From contig AP026542.1 of NCBI GenBank assembly GCA_026075535.2, forward strand, positions 5,270,001 to 5,334,000: a stretch of 64,000 bases of DNA, in the 5' to 3' direction. This document shows positions 21,774 through 33,613 of this stretch, piece after piece. Below the pieces are notes generated by a model. That model ran no database searches. It was not told where the DNA came from and was given only the letters and a program-made list of their open reading frames with translations. The position numbers and the translations under genes were made by a program. Origin of the DNA: Tricholoma matsutake (taxonomy: Eukaryota; Basidiomycota; Agaricomycetes; Agaricales; Tricholomataceae). Positions within the stretch are counted from its first letter, which is position 1; each line of letters begins with the position of its first letter.

Positions 21774-24106
21774 ATTTATTCTCTTCTCAAAAAATACAAA
21801 GAGACTGCATTCGAGCTACACACTGCTGTTGTTCTTGACTATGAAACCTTGGATATGCCAGAACAATCTGAGGACTGCTGCCATGATGAAAAAACAAAAA
21901 CAGAGCTTGACCACTTATACCTTTTATTGTGCACAGTTTGAGGGAGAACAGACAAAGAAGAAACTAACAGAAACTGGGAGATGTAGGGCATGCTCTGAAG
22001 AAGCATCCCAAAACTAATCTAACTGAAAAGCAGATTTATGCTCACTGGGCTCACATCTATGAAGCCACTTGGTGGCTGCATGATGATCAAGTTACTTCGG
22101 TGCTGATGGTTTTGAAGAGCACTGAAGATCTTGATATTGAAATCATTTCAGTGCCAACAGAAGATGGAATTTCATCACTTGCCTTTACCTTTAAAAATAT
22201 CCTAGAAGACTATGGAGAAGGGATAATTGAGCTTGCGATGGATTCAACATGTGAAGCAATTTTTCTCCTCTCAAGATCTTCACTAACATTATGCAGGAAA
22301 AATGAATGTGTTAGGATATGAATTGTATGGAATCATAGGGAAAGCAAATGGTCAAGCACTTCCATTAGCCTTTGCATTCACATGTTTAACAGATGGCATG
22401 GCCGCACCTGGTGCAAAAGATTGTATGCTTCAGAGTGTCCTTCAACACATCGATGACTTCCATCCTAATGTCATGAATGTGCATGTGAACAAAGATCCAA
22501 CAGAACTTAGTGCAATCTGCATTGTCTTTCATATTGCTAAGGCTCAGCTGTGCTACTGGCATGCGATCAGATACCTGGAACAACAGTTAGCTGAAGACAA
22601 GCTGCCAGCCAAGTATGACCCCCATATCACTCATAAGGTAAATAATTTACCTTCATCAATCCAACCTGGGCACCTGGAGTTACATCAGGTTGGCTTGAAG
22701 ACAGAGTTCATGAGGATGATGCGGAGTGCAAGAGACCTGAAGAGGCAGACTCTGAGCAGCCAGTATGTCTTGGATATGGTGATGTGAATTACCATGACTA
22801 ACAGTCGTTCTCCTTCATAGCAACCACCTCCAACATGTTGTCCCCCTTTACTTGTACTGTTGATGGGAGACACATGTATCCTAATTTGGCCCACTCCCCC
22901 AAAGGTCACCAAGTCTAAGTCTGCTGATCTTCTGCCCATTGGAGCATCATGTGATTATTGTTGAGAAGTTTTGCATTCACTTACATCAGCATCCACAAAT
23001 TCCACTTAATGATGTACAAAATTCACTTCTGACAGCAGAAGAAATCCACTATGGCACTGTGAAGGACATCTATGACTTCTGTTTCAAAAATGACCTTGCA
23101 CAGGTGTGGGCATACCTATGGAATCAGTGGTACACCCCAAATCAGTGGAAACTCTGGGCTCAATCTACTGATTCAGCAATATATGTTCTCAAGACAATGA
23201 TGGTTGTTGAAAGCCTGTGGCAAAATCTGGAACATTGAAATTTGCAGGAGTTCAACCAACTGCAGCTGGATCTTGTCACTCACATCATCATCACAAATGT
23301 CTTGCCTTGCATACAAAGAACTCTTGATTATGTGCTGGACTTGCAACATGTTGGAAGACCAAAAGCCCTGGCCTCTTGGCAAGAAGATTTTCAACATGAT
23401 TGGATTGATATGAGTTGTTGTGATGAGCACTGGCTAGAGAAACAGTTGGATTGGCTGAAGAAACCCAAAAAAACAAAAGGACGTACCGAACGGCTGGCCA
23501 AACTTGATGAAGAAGAACATCAACCAAGGGCAAATACCTGACAGAGATTGATCGATGGACTTGTAGTCGCCCTGCATATCTTATCAGCCAGTTTCTTCTG
23601 TGCAAACATCTTGTCAGAGAAGCCAATCAGATCTTGGACAATGGGCCACTCAACAATTTATCCTTTTTTTTCAACCTTCATTGAGAACGATATCCTCCCT
23701 ACTACAGAATGCCAGGAATTCATTATGAAAAAGATATGGAGGAGAGTGAAGGGGAGGTGGAGATTCAAGTTGTGGGAAACAATCTATGTGGAACACAGAG
23801 AGTGAACCATGACTCAGAAGTCATTGAACAGACTACATGACCTGTGACTCAAGTTGACCATGACCCTCCACCAAGTGCTGTACCTACTAATTCGACAGTG
23901 GAGAGACAAGCTGTTGAAAATGCTGAGGAACAAGATATCAGTGAGGATCAGGATCATGGAGAGTATGACAGTGAGGATTATGATGACAGCGATAATGATG
24001 ATGGTGAAGGTGTCAAATGCATAAGTGTTGTTTTTCCAAGCAGCTTGAACTCATCCAACATCACTTCAATGATTCAAGAGTCGATGATCAATGTTGATGG
24101 GCTGCT
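21774..24106 (+). pseudogene. MULE (Mutator-like) transposase, main fragment
   Basis: Conserved pieces occur in order but in shifting frames. They are an N-terminal region (FYCAQFEGEQ), KQIYAHWAHIYEATWWLHDD, the DDE core beginning ELAMDST (near 22235), YELYGIIGKANGQALPLAFAF, KDPTEL, LCYWHAIRYLEQQLAEDKLPAKYD, and a SWIM-like zinc segment (WTCSRPAYLISQFLLCKHL, C...CKH) near 23560-23620. An acidic tail (DSEDYDDSDNDD) precedes 24106. DDE-type MULE transposase plus SWIM is the family signature. Several frameshifts make it inactive. It is interrupted by element A before 21774 and by element C after 24106. Confidence 0.82.
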
Positions 24107-24309
24107 TGGAAGGGAGAGTGCTCTCCCAACACTCAGGGGACCAAGCTGTGAGGAAGGTGGTATCAATTCAAGGAGGATTATTCTACTATGACAAATTGAT
24201 CGTGTATCTAATGAACTTGTGTGTGATAATCATGTGACCATGTGGATGATGTAATTAATAGTTAGTGATGTGCATGTACGTGAGTTGTAAGAGAAACGGT
24301 TCTCTTACA
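24107..24309 (-). repeat. Element C 3' LTR (203 bp)
   Basis: On the minus strand it starts TGTAAGAGAA-CCGT-TTCTCTTACA, a perfect 10-bp stem, and ends CCCTTCCA. It matches 33411-33613 over its full length with a handful of mostly transition differences. Confidence 0.9.
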
Positions 24310-26014
24310 CTCTCTCACATTTCAAAAAATTCTATGGTCCCTGTGCTTTCTCCCAATCCTCCAGGGCCTCTGTCTCCAGCATCTTGGACTGTGGTAGCCA
24401 TAAATCAGACTCTGGTCCGTACCCTTTCCATCTGATGAGGTATTGCTTTCCCCTTCCCTGTGGCCTTTCATCAATGATTTTCTCTATGAAATATTCTGTC
24501 ATTCCCTCTGCCGTTACAATTGGCCCCAGTCATTCCATAGCCCTTCCAGGGAACAACACGTCATCATTTTCAATATGCTTTTTAAGGTGCGAGATGTGAA
24601 ATGTTGCATAGCGAGACGCAGGGGGGGGCAGCGCCAGTTTGTAAGTTGATGACTCTGGGAAAGCTTCCAAAGCTTCGTATGGCCCATCCCATCATGGCAT
24701 AAATTTTGCCACTCTGCCACTCTTCTTCTGCATATATTCCCTTCGGCGGTGTGCAGTCTCCAACATTATTTGGGCCCAAAAGGCAGTCTTTGGCTCCCTC
24801 GACCTCATCATTTATTTTCTCTATTATTTCCTTAACTCGAGTCACTTCTTCATCATCCGTACTCTCCCCATCATCTAATGCCAACACCACAGGTGGTAAC
24901 ACATGTGGGGACCGACCTGTCTTCAGCACAAATGGAGAAACCTGTGTTGATGTGTTTACAGTATTCATTATGTCAAATCAAACCTTTGGCAACACTTTTG
25001 CCCAGCCCTTTTGGTTTTGCTCAACATGGTATCTCAAACACTGCACCACTGTTTTATTCGACCTTTCCAATGAACCATCAGTTTCAGGGTGGTATGCTGT
25101 TGATAGCTTGTGTTTCATGCCACTCATTTTCATCAGCTTTTTCCAGAACTTGGAGATGAAAAGTTTGTCGCGGTCGCTAATGATTTCAAGTGGACATCCA
25201 TTTTTGCAGTACCCATGGTCAAAGAAAATCAACGCGAAGTCATCAGCCATCATGTCTGTATTACATGGAGCGATTTGAATGTTGGCTCCTAGTCTATCTG
25301 TCATGGTTACGATCGTGTCAAAACCATCATTGGAAGGCAGAGGTCCTATGAAGTCGATGGCTACTGAGTCAAATCTTTTGTCTGGAACTGGCAGGGGATG
25401 TAGTGGTCCTGGGACCTTAGCTGTAGTGGATTTATTTCATTGACACAGCCCACAACCTGGGATGTATGCTGAAATAAGATCTTGCCTCATATTTGGCCAA
25501 TAAAAGTCATTTCTGAGGGACCCATACAATTTTTCTCCCCTGAAATGTCTGAGTTGGTCATGTGCCAGTCTAAACAATTGTTCCCAAATGTCCTTGTACT
25601 TGGGATGACCAAATGGTTTCCTATGAATAGTAAGCCATTTTTAAATGTGAAGCTTAACTTGGTGTCCACCATGTTGTGCTTGATGTCATCTAAGATGGAA
25701 GTGCACCATTTGTCTCTTTGGTAGCCTTTTCTTATCTGGGCAAAGAGCTTTGGGTTTGATTCAATTTTGAATACTGCACTGATTGTGGTCAGAATCACAA
25801 CTGGTTCTGGTAGTCTTGACAACGCATCTGCTATGGTGTTGTCTTCTTCTTTGATGTAAGAGATTGTGCACTCATATTGCAATAAGTATTCCATCCAATG
25901 GACCTGGTGTAGTGATAAATCCCATTGTCCATCGAAATTTCAATAGTTTTGTGGTCCATGTAAATGTTGATGTGTGTACCCAACAAATCAACTCTCCATT
26001 TCACTAATGCGCGC

Positions 26015-27191
26015 TGATAGGTCCACCTTGTTGTTCAAGCTTGGAAAACACATCTACAATCATTGTCGAAGCTCTATGAGTCTCTACAGACCTCTACAAA
26101 GCTCTATGAACCCATACGAACCCCTCCAAAGTTCTACAAACCTCTACAAACCTCTACAAACCTCTACAAACCTCTACAAACCTCTACAAACCTCTACAAA
26201 GTCACGAAAATGCTTCAATAATCTTCACATGCCTTCAGCCACCATAATACAATTCCCCCAACCTTCATACAGCTCAGAATATACACTTGGGAACATTGTC
26301 GATGAGTTCCAAACCAGTGTTGAGCAATATTGCACTGATTTCAGGCCACAAACAAAGTCCAAAGAAACTTCAAAAATCTTCAAAAAACCTCGAACCTCAA
26401 AAAACATCTTTGGACACAGTATTTCCTATTTGAACAATCTTCGGATGCATGCTGGACACATGGGACACTATCTCAAGTATATTGAACACATTTCGACCAC
26501 ATGTGCATGCATACAATCCGCTTGAAGCAGTTTCCAATGTTTTATGCAATTTATAACAAGGACAGTCCGCTTTTAGCTATTCTTTCTTATTATTTCTTCA
26601 TCATGTGTTATATTCACCCTTTCTAGTCTCACTTTATTGTTCTGATATACTTCTATTGTCTTTTGCCTCAAGTTTTCCACATGTTTTCCTCATGTTCTCT
26701 AGCCTTTTGAGGTAGTTTCTTTATTTTATATAAAACGATGTACTAGATACAAAGAAAACAAGAAAGTCGTCGTCTTCCTCCCAGATCGCAGTGATTTGAG
26801 AGTTCAGTTTAGTCTTATTCAGTCTGAAGTTTGGTGTTTTACACTAAACTTCTTTGAAAATCCTCGAAAATCCTCGCATTATGCTATTTTTGGGCCTGTT
26901 TCCCTCGATTTGCCTTTGCTTTGCTTCTACTACTTGTCTAAGCCCCTGATCTTGCATCCGAACATATTTGCACACTCCGAATTTGTTGATCTAGCCACGA
27001 AATTCTCCGAAATTCCATGAAACACATTCTTTTAGCTTCAAATTGCTTCAACAAGCAGTCCTTTTATGACTATTTGATGGTCGGTCTGACAGGTGACATC
27101 TAGAGAGCCTCGCATCCTTCCTCTAACTTGTGTTATACCATCCGAAGCCATTTAGTAGGTTTTGTTTGGGTTTCTGGGTTGAGCATCATCA
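26015..27191 (+). repeat. Solo LTR-like insert in element C RNase H (1177 bp)
   Basis: Starts TGATAGG and ends ATCATCA (TGAT...ATCA). The 4-bp flanks are GCGC (26011-26014) and GCAC (27192-27195), identical but for a CpG transition. Excising it with one flank restores SIMRALVKWRVDLLG across the RNase H gene. A TATATAAAA box near 26728 on the plus strand, followed by over 400 bp of leader, fits an LTR in plus orientation. No coding sequence is seen. Confidence 0.72.
26141..26200 (+). repeat. 10-bp tandem repeat (CCTCTACAAA)6
   Basis: Six exact copies, preceded by degenerate copies back to about 26080 (GTCTCTACAG, CCTCTACAAA, GCTCTATGAA and so on). The array lies inside the solo LTR-like insert. 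Confidence 0.95.
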
Positions 27192-30100
27192 GCACATGAT
27201 GCTAAGCATTTCTTGTTCATGTACAGGATAGTGTAACTCTGCTCCTCTTAGTTGGCAGCTTTCAAAGGCTACTGGTCTTGCACTTTCCTAGGTCTCTCTG
27301 AAGGATAGAACTGCCCCCATCCACCGCTTACTTGCATTGCAAGTCACAAAGATTTTATTGTTTCCTGGTTCGTGATGGTTGATCGTAGTCAAGCAGTTCC
27401 GACCAAGAACTAGACCCTTTATAGACTCAAATGCAACCTGATGCTCTGTTCTCCACGCAGGGAAAACTTTGTTGCATTCTTTCTTTGTTAATGGAGTGAG
27501 TACTGCCATGTGTTCTGCAAGCGCCGGCAAGAAGGCACTCATATAATGGACCAGCCCAAGAAACTGTCGAACCTGCTTTGCTGAGGTTGGTGGCCACCAG
27601 TTTAAAACGTGCTCCACCTTGGATCCATCAGCTTCTGGACCCTTTGTGGAGATGTGGTGCCCCAGAAAATTAATTTCCATCGTGAACAAAGCTGATTTCT
27701 TTGTTGAGCAGTACAGTTGAGCAGTCTGTAGTGGCTCTAGCACCGCTGTTACATTGGCCTTATGATCCACCAAGGATGAGGACCATATAATAATGTCATC
27801 GAGGTAGACATGGCAGATCCTCCCAATGAGGTCTGACAGCACTAGCATCACTCATCATTGATGCATCGCCGGTGAGTCTCTCAATCCCATGGGCATTACT
27901 ACCCATTCCCAAAGGCCAAAAGGTGTCAGTGTCACAGTGTATTTAACGTGGTTGGGATGCACTAGCATCTGAAAAAAGGAGTTGGTCATCTTGATTTTCC
28001 CCCAGATCTTCCTCTTCATGCAATCAGCTAAGATGTCATCTATCCAAGGTAGTGGGTAGTTATCTGGAGTCGTAATCTTGTTTAACTTTCTGTAATCGTT
28101 AACCCATCGAGGCAAAACCAAAGTATCTGCTTTTGGAATGATGAAGGACGGCGAGGTGTATGGGGACGATGAAGGCCATATTCGTCCTGCTTTAGCATGT
28201 TGTTTGATTAACGTCTTCCAGCCTTCTCTTTATTTTCAGGGCAGGAGTAAGCGCATCCAACAGAGATTGGGGTGCCAGGCTTAACTTCGATATGATGGTA
28301 GATGTCAGTTGGCAAGTCATTTGCATGCGGGATATCCATCAGGAAACAGTCTGCAAAGCATGTTTTGTAAGTTGAGTCTAACTTATCCAAGATTGCTTGC
28401 GCTGCCAGCTGCTCAATCCTTTTTCTGATAGCTGCAATAACACATGGTGGTTGGGTTGTATGCGTGGAGAAATCAAAGTGTTCCAGGTTTTCTGCAAAGA
28501 GACATTGTAACTCTTCATGTACCATTTTATGCTCTTTCTGAGCAAGCGCAAGGCCTCCCCTAACAGATTTTGCTTCTCTTTTTCTTTCATCTTGAGGCGA
28601 GAGGCATAACAGTGGTGGCTTAAGGTGCAGTGGGTTCAAAAGGTCGTACTGCAACTCCTTAGCTATTGCTGTCCTGAGATGTGCATCGACAACAATCTTG
28701 TTCCTTGCAAGGAAGTCCAGCCCCAAGATAATATTGGTGCGAAGATTTGGACAAATAATTGCATTAACAACTCTCGATTTCCTCGATGCATCTGGGGATT
28801 GCAGGAGTATTTTACAGTATTCTGATAAGCTAGAGTCCAAGTTTTTCTCTCTGTTCATGAAGGCACTGGTAACAGAAAAAGGCTTGAAAAGTTTGCAGCG
28901 AACGAGTCCCATAACATCTATGAGCTCAGATGAAATCAGCACTGGAGGTGAGCCATGGTCAATAAGGGCTTGTATCAAGGTAGGGGCACATGTTAAAGGC
29001 GTGTCTAGACAGCAATCCCACCACAAATGTGATGGCAATGAAAGGGGCATGGTCACATACTCTGAAGCTTCGTCTCTGGACATCTCAAAGCTGTCATCGC
29101 TTTCTATATTGAACACACCAGCTACCACCATCGATCCCGTCGCTTCGAAGGCGGCTTTTGCCTTGAGTGCCTCGGCTAGTGTGACATTCTTGCAAGCTTC
29201 TGGAGATGGTCTCCCTTTGCTACCAAGTGGGCAATCTGTAGCAAAATGACTGGCATAGAAATATCTGCAACAGAAACAACCACAGTGAGCTTTAAGGAGA
29301 TCATGTTCAGCTGGGGTAAGCTTAGCAGTGAATATTTGACTGCTGTTCATTGAGTTTGCAAGGACAGTGGGGTTGCTAGTGGAAGTGGATGTCACGGCAG
29401 CATTGCCGGCTCCCGTATTAGTGCATGATGTCTTCGCATTCGTGTGTGCTGCAGTCTGCGCAATCTTGACCCATTCTCCACACTTATTCTGGTTCTCTAC
29501 ATCAAACAAGTGGACTTGCTAGATCCAAGCCTTGAGGTCCACAATCTAGTCAAGGGTGCCATGGGTGTTGTTTGTGTCATAGGACCCTTTAAGGGCAACA
29601 GGAGTCGAGGGACAAAATGGGCCCATAATCTAGCTTCCTTGATGTGATAGTCAGACCCAGCAATTCCTAACTCTGAGTTAGGCTCTTGTACCGCTTCTGT
29701 CCAGGAGAGGAAGGCTTGTGAGTTCTGCACAGAAATTTGCATAGCTACTAAGTCATCTTGCCAGTTTGTAGGTAGGAATTTCTTTTTGAACTCAAGCATA
29801 AACACCAGGAAGGTAAGGAGCAGAAGGCAGTCATGGTGTGTGTTGACCCAGGATTGTACCGAGGATTTTTCAAAGTTGTAAATAATGTTCACCACACACT
29901 CATCTCTGGCTACTTTCTTGTTCTGAAAGAATCTATGACACATGTTTTCAAAAATGCATACTGCCGCAATTGTGATACATCCAGCTGATAAAATGGGAGC
30001 ATGGTTGCCCTTTCCTCTGGTGACTACAGCTGGGCATAGGGAGTACTGTCTATTGTATAATTCGAGATGGAGTCAGAGTTGGATGAGTCTGATGATGAGT

Positions 30101-30280
30101 CTGGAGGACTAGAACGTGGAGTGCAGGGACAGGGGGTGTCTGGGCGAGGTCGGGTGAGCTTGGTGGTGTTGTCAGGGGACTCAAGGATGTTGGTGATGGA
30201 ACTATACATCCTCTGCTCTGGGTGGTGAGAGGGGTATGAGTGGACAGTTTGTGAGACAGGTTGTGATGGTGTGGGGGCAG

Positions 30281-30493
30281 TGTAAGAGAACCACATCTCT
30301 TACAATGCGATCAACACGCATCTCTCAACGCATGTTGCCATCAATGCAGTCACATGACGTATTACCTACTATTCACATGACTTAGTTCATTAGATACATG
30401 AACAACTTGTATTGTAGATTATTCTTCCTTGAAGTGACACCACATTCATCACACATCATCTTCTTGAGTGTAGGGAGGTTATACTCTCTTCCA
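30281..30493 (+). repeat. Element B 5' LTR (213 bp)
   Basis: Starts TGTAAGAG-AACCACAT-CTCTTACA and ends CTCTTCCA, followed by C-T9-GTG. It differs from the 3' LTR at about 16 positions, nearly all in CpG/TpG/CpA contexts. Confidence 0.95.
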
Positions 30494-31149
30494 CTTTTTT
30501 TTTGTGTCGAGCGAGTTGTCTGGTACAGACTCCTGACCAAATCCAGCAATAACATTACCGCGATATCACCTTTTACACACCACGTTACCCCTGCCAGCTA
30601 TTTCTGCATAGACAGCTGTCAAACTTAACGTGTACCAGGAAGGAAATCCCAGGAGAAGCAATGTCACTTCATTACCAGGTACACGCATCATCGACAAGTG
30701 CACATATAGTCACCTCAGGAGAGGTATATACCCCTTGGATGAGGCAATACACTGGAAGGGTCTACTTGACATCTTCACCTTCGCATCCTGTCTCATTCCA
30801 TGTCAACTCATATCCCCATTCCTACCCGTAACCCCGTCGTGACCCGCAGCCAGACACGTAGTGGTGCTCTGGAATTACAAAGCTCCAGCCCACTCACGAC
30901 ACCACCCAGTTCACCTGTTCAAGGAGCAGACCCTTCAGTAACTGCTACCGCTCCCACCTCGTCCACTACAGATTCCTCTTCAGGCTCGTCCGACTCTGAA
31001 GATTTTGACACACGAACAACCCACACTATGAGAATGGACAACATTCAATATGCTCCTGCAGTCGTGAATGGTAGCAAAGGAAGCCACACACCAGTTTTGT
31101 CGGCAGGACGAATTACACTATCTGGTGCACAAACAAGAAATGTTGAGTA

Positions 31150-32912
31150 TTATGTGAGCGGTCGAGAAGTGGAGAGTGGACCTACTGGGAACACATATCA
31201 ACATTTTCATGGACCATAAGACAATCCAAAATTTTGATGGACAGAGAGATCTGTCACTACGCCAGGTTAGATGGATGGAATATCTGTCCCAATATGAATA
31301 CACCATCACATACATCAGAGGAGAAGACAACACAGTCGCGGACACGCTGTCATGGCTGACCGAAGGGAACGAGACGCGAATGGTGGTCAATGCAGTATTC
31401 GAGATTGAATCCAACCCTAAACCTTTCTCGAGAATACAAAAGGGATACACGAGGGATACCTGGTGTGTATCAATCTTGAACGACTTCAAACGTGGAGTAC
31501 TGGACCTGAAGCTGGGCATCGTGCTGAAAAATGGCCTGCTGTTCATAGGAACGTGGTTAGTTATTCCAAAATACAAAAACCTGCAAGAGCAAATGTTCAG
31601 ACTTGCTCACAACCATCTTGGGCATTTCGGGGGAGACAAGTCATACGCGTCCTTGAAAAATGAATTTTATTGGCCGAATATGAGGAAAGATCTGATAAGT
31701 GCGTACATCCCCAGTTGCGGACCTTGCCAGCACAACAAGTCCACCACTGCAAAAGTTCTGGGACCACTCCACCCTCTACCAATTCCTGATAAACGATTTG
31801 ATTCGGTTGCTATAGACTTCATTGGACCATTGCCAGAAGACAACGGTTTCGACGCAATCGTGACCATGATGGACAGGCTTGGAGCAGACATCCAGATAGC
31901 GCCATGCAAAACAGACATGACCGCAGAAGGGTTCACCGCACTGTTTTTTGACCAGTGGTACTGCGAGAACGGGTGCCCTTTGGAAATTATCAGTGACCGT
32001 GATAAATTGTTCATGTCGAAATTCTGGAAGGCACTCATGAAGATGGCAGGAGTTAAACACAAACTGTCAACAGCATATCACCTGGAGATGGATGGCTCTT
32101 TGGAGCGGTCAAACAAAACAGTAGTGCAATGCCTCCGTTTCCATGTCAAGCGAAGCCAGAAGGGTTGGGCAAGAGCCTTGCCAAAAGTGCATTTCAATAT
32201 CATGAATACTGTAAATGCATCAACACAGGTCTCCCCTTTCGTTCTCAAGACTGGGAGATCACCACAGATTTTGCCACCTCTGGCAGGAACAGAGATAAAG
32301 GAGGGGACAACAGAAACCGAGGAAGCGGCGCGCATGCGCAAGCTTATCAAGAATATCAACGAGGAAATGGAGGCGGCAAAGGACTGTCTCCTAGCGGCAA
32401 AAATATCCCAAGCTCATCATGCTAACAAGGATAGATTGATTGATCCGGAGTTCAAGGTTGGAGACCAAGTAATGCTGGAGACGGCGCATCACAGGCGAGA
32501 ATACATGCAGAAGAAGAGTGGGAGGGTGGCAAAATTCATGCCTCGGTGGGACAGACCATACGAGGTCGTAGAAGCCTTTCCAACTTTGTCAACATACAAG
32601 CTACAGTTGCCGGGTATGAGTGGAGCTTACCCAATGTATCATGTATCGCACTTGAAGCTCCACGTGGATAACGATGATGACCTTTTCCTGGACAGAAAGA
32701 TGGAAAAGCCAGGGCCAATCGTAACATCGAATGGGTCAATGGAGTACTTTGTCGAATGGATTTTGGACGAAAGACTGCGAGGGAGTGGCAGGGATATGGA
32801 CCGGGCGCGGACTTATGGTTGCCAAGGTCTGAGATGTTGGAAATGGAAGCCTTGGAGACATGGGAGGGGAGAGCGCGGTGATGGAAATTTTTTGGGATGG
32901 GTGAGAGTGTAA
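31150..32912 (+). pseudogene. Element B RNase H end, integrase and broken chromodomain
   Basis: Opens with EKWRVDLLGTHINIFMDHKT, the C-terminal part of RNase H. Integrase follows with a zinc region (HNHLGHFGG ... CGPCQHNKS) and the triad AIDFIGPLP, ISDRDKLF and GSLERSNK. After the HVSHLK box the frame enters EYFVEWILDERLRG, the start of a chromodomain. The rest is shifted to another frame (PRSEMLEMEALETWEG) by a small deletion. Integrase looks intact, but the element lacks RT. It could therefore only move with help. Confidence 0.88.
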
Positions 32913-33120
32913 GAGAACCACGTCTCTTACAACATGATCAACACGCATCTCTCAACGCGCATTGCCATCAACGTGGTCACATGATGTACTACCTACTATT
33001 CACATGACTTAGTTCATTAGATACACGAACAACTTGTATTGTAGATTATTCTTCCTTGAAGCGACACCACGTTCATCACACATCGTCTTCTTGAGTGTAG
33101 GGAGGTTATACTCTCTTCCA
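32908..33120 (+). repeat. Element B 3' LTR (213 bp)
   Basis: Same length and ends as 30281-30493. Preceded by the purine-rich GGGATGGGTGAGAG. Confidence 0.95.
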
Positions 33121-33410
33121 GGCAGGCAAGAATCAGGTATTGGCTTGTTGTGAAAAGGGTGAAGCAAAGGGTGTGCCGTATATATAGTAACTCTATGGTG
33201 ACTATATGTGCGAGAGACGATGACGCAGAGCTAGCTAGTGACATAGTTTTTCTGGTGTTTCAAAAGGCAGTGAGCATGGCAAGAATTTAAACAAGAAGTT
33301 GCGGGTAACACAGAGATAACGCCGGGGGTAACATGGGAGATAATGTGGGATAAGGTGTCAGTATTGATGTCACTTCTTTTAAATGAATCACGCTCATCAC
33401 AAAAAAAAAG

Positions 33411-33613
33411 TGGAAGGGAGAGTGCTCTCCCAACACTCAGGGGACCAAGTTGTGAGGAAGGTGGTATTGATGCAAGGAGGATTATTCTACTATGACAAAT
33501 TGATCATGTATCTAATGAACTCGTGTGTGATAATCATGTGACCATGTGGATGATGTAATTAATAGTTAGTGATGCACATGTACACGAGTTGTAAAAGAAA
33601 CAGTTCTCTTACA
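33411..33613 (-). repeat. Element C 5' LTR (203 bp)
   Basis: Matches 24107-24309. On the minus strand it ends CCCTTCCA and is followed at once by C-T9-GTGATGAGCG, almost the same leader start as element B. Confidence 0.92.

Larger units (their letters stand above)
24582..30296 (-). pseudogene. Element C gag-pol, heavily decayed
   Basis: The zinc finger in gag reads CFCCRYFYASHFATDC (C-x2-C-x6-H-x4-C) near 29250. The protease-like motif is ALIDHGSPPVLI near 28940. RT has VNDYRKLNKITTPDNYPLP and the catalytic HVYLDDIIIW near 27790. The RNase H end is VDLLGTHINIYMDHKTI near 25950, and integrase carries SDRDKLF and GSLERSNK. TGA stops at 27855, 27852 and 24978 fit former CGA codons (HQ-RR-V, KV-R-FDIM). 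The stop at 27288 is TAG in place of Trp. The region is also frameshifted and split by a 1.2-kb insert. Integrase is closely similar to that of element B. Confidence 0.85.
30281..33120 (+). mobile_element. Element B: internally deleted Ty3/gypsy nested in element C
   Basis: Two 213-bp LTRs (30281-30493 and 32908-33120) are flanked by the exact 5-bp duplication GGCAG (30276-30280 and 33121-33125). Inside are a leader, a gag N-terminus (about 30800-31155), then directly the RNase H end, integrase and a broken chromodomain. Protease, RT and most of gag are missing, with the junction near 31155. Coding is on the plus strand, opposite to its host. Confidence 0.95.
24107..33613 (-). mobile_element. 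Ty3/gypsy element C inserted in the MULE gene
   Basis: Its 203-bp LTRs are at 24107-24309 and 33411-33613. Flanks are CTGCT (24102-24106) and CCGCT (33614-33618), a 5-bp target duplication differing at one CpG. Coding is on the minus strand: gag near 29500-30300, protease near 28900, RT 27290-28130, RNase H and integrase 24580-25990. It hosts a solo LTR-like insert (26015-27191) and the whole element B (30281-33120). Removing C and one flank gives an uninterrupted MULE frame (GLLQLHAYISLF). Confidence 0.92.
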
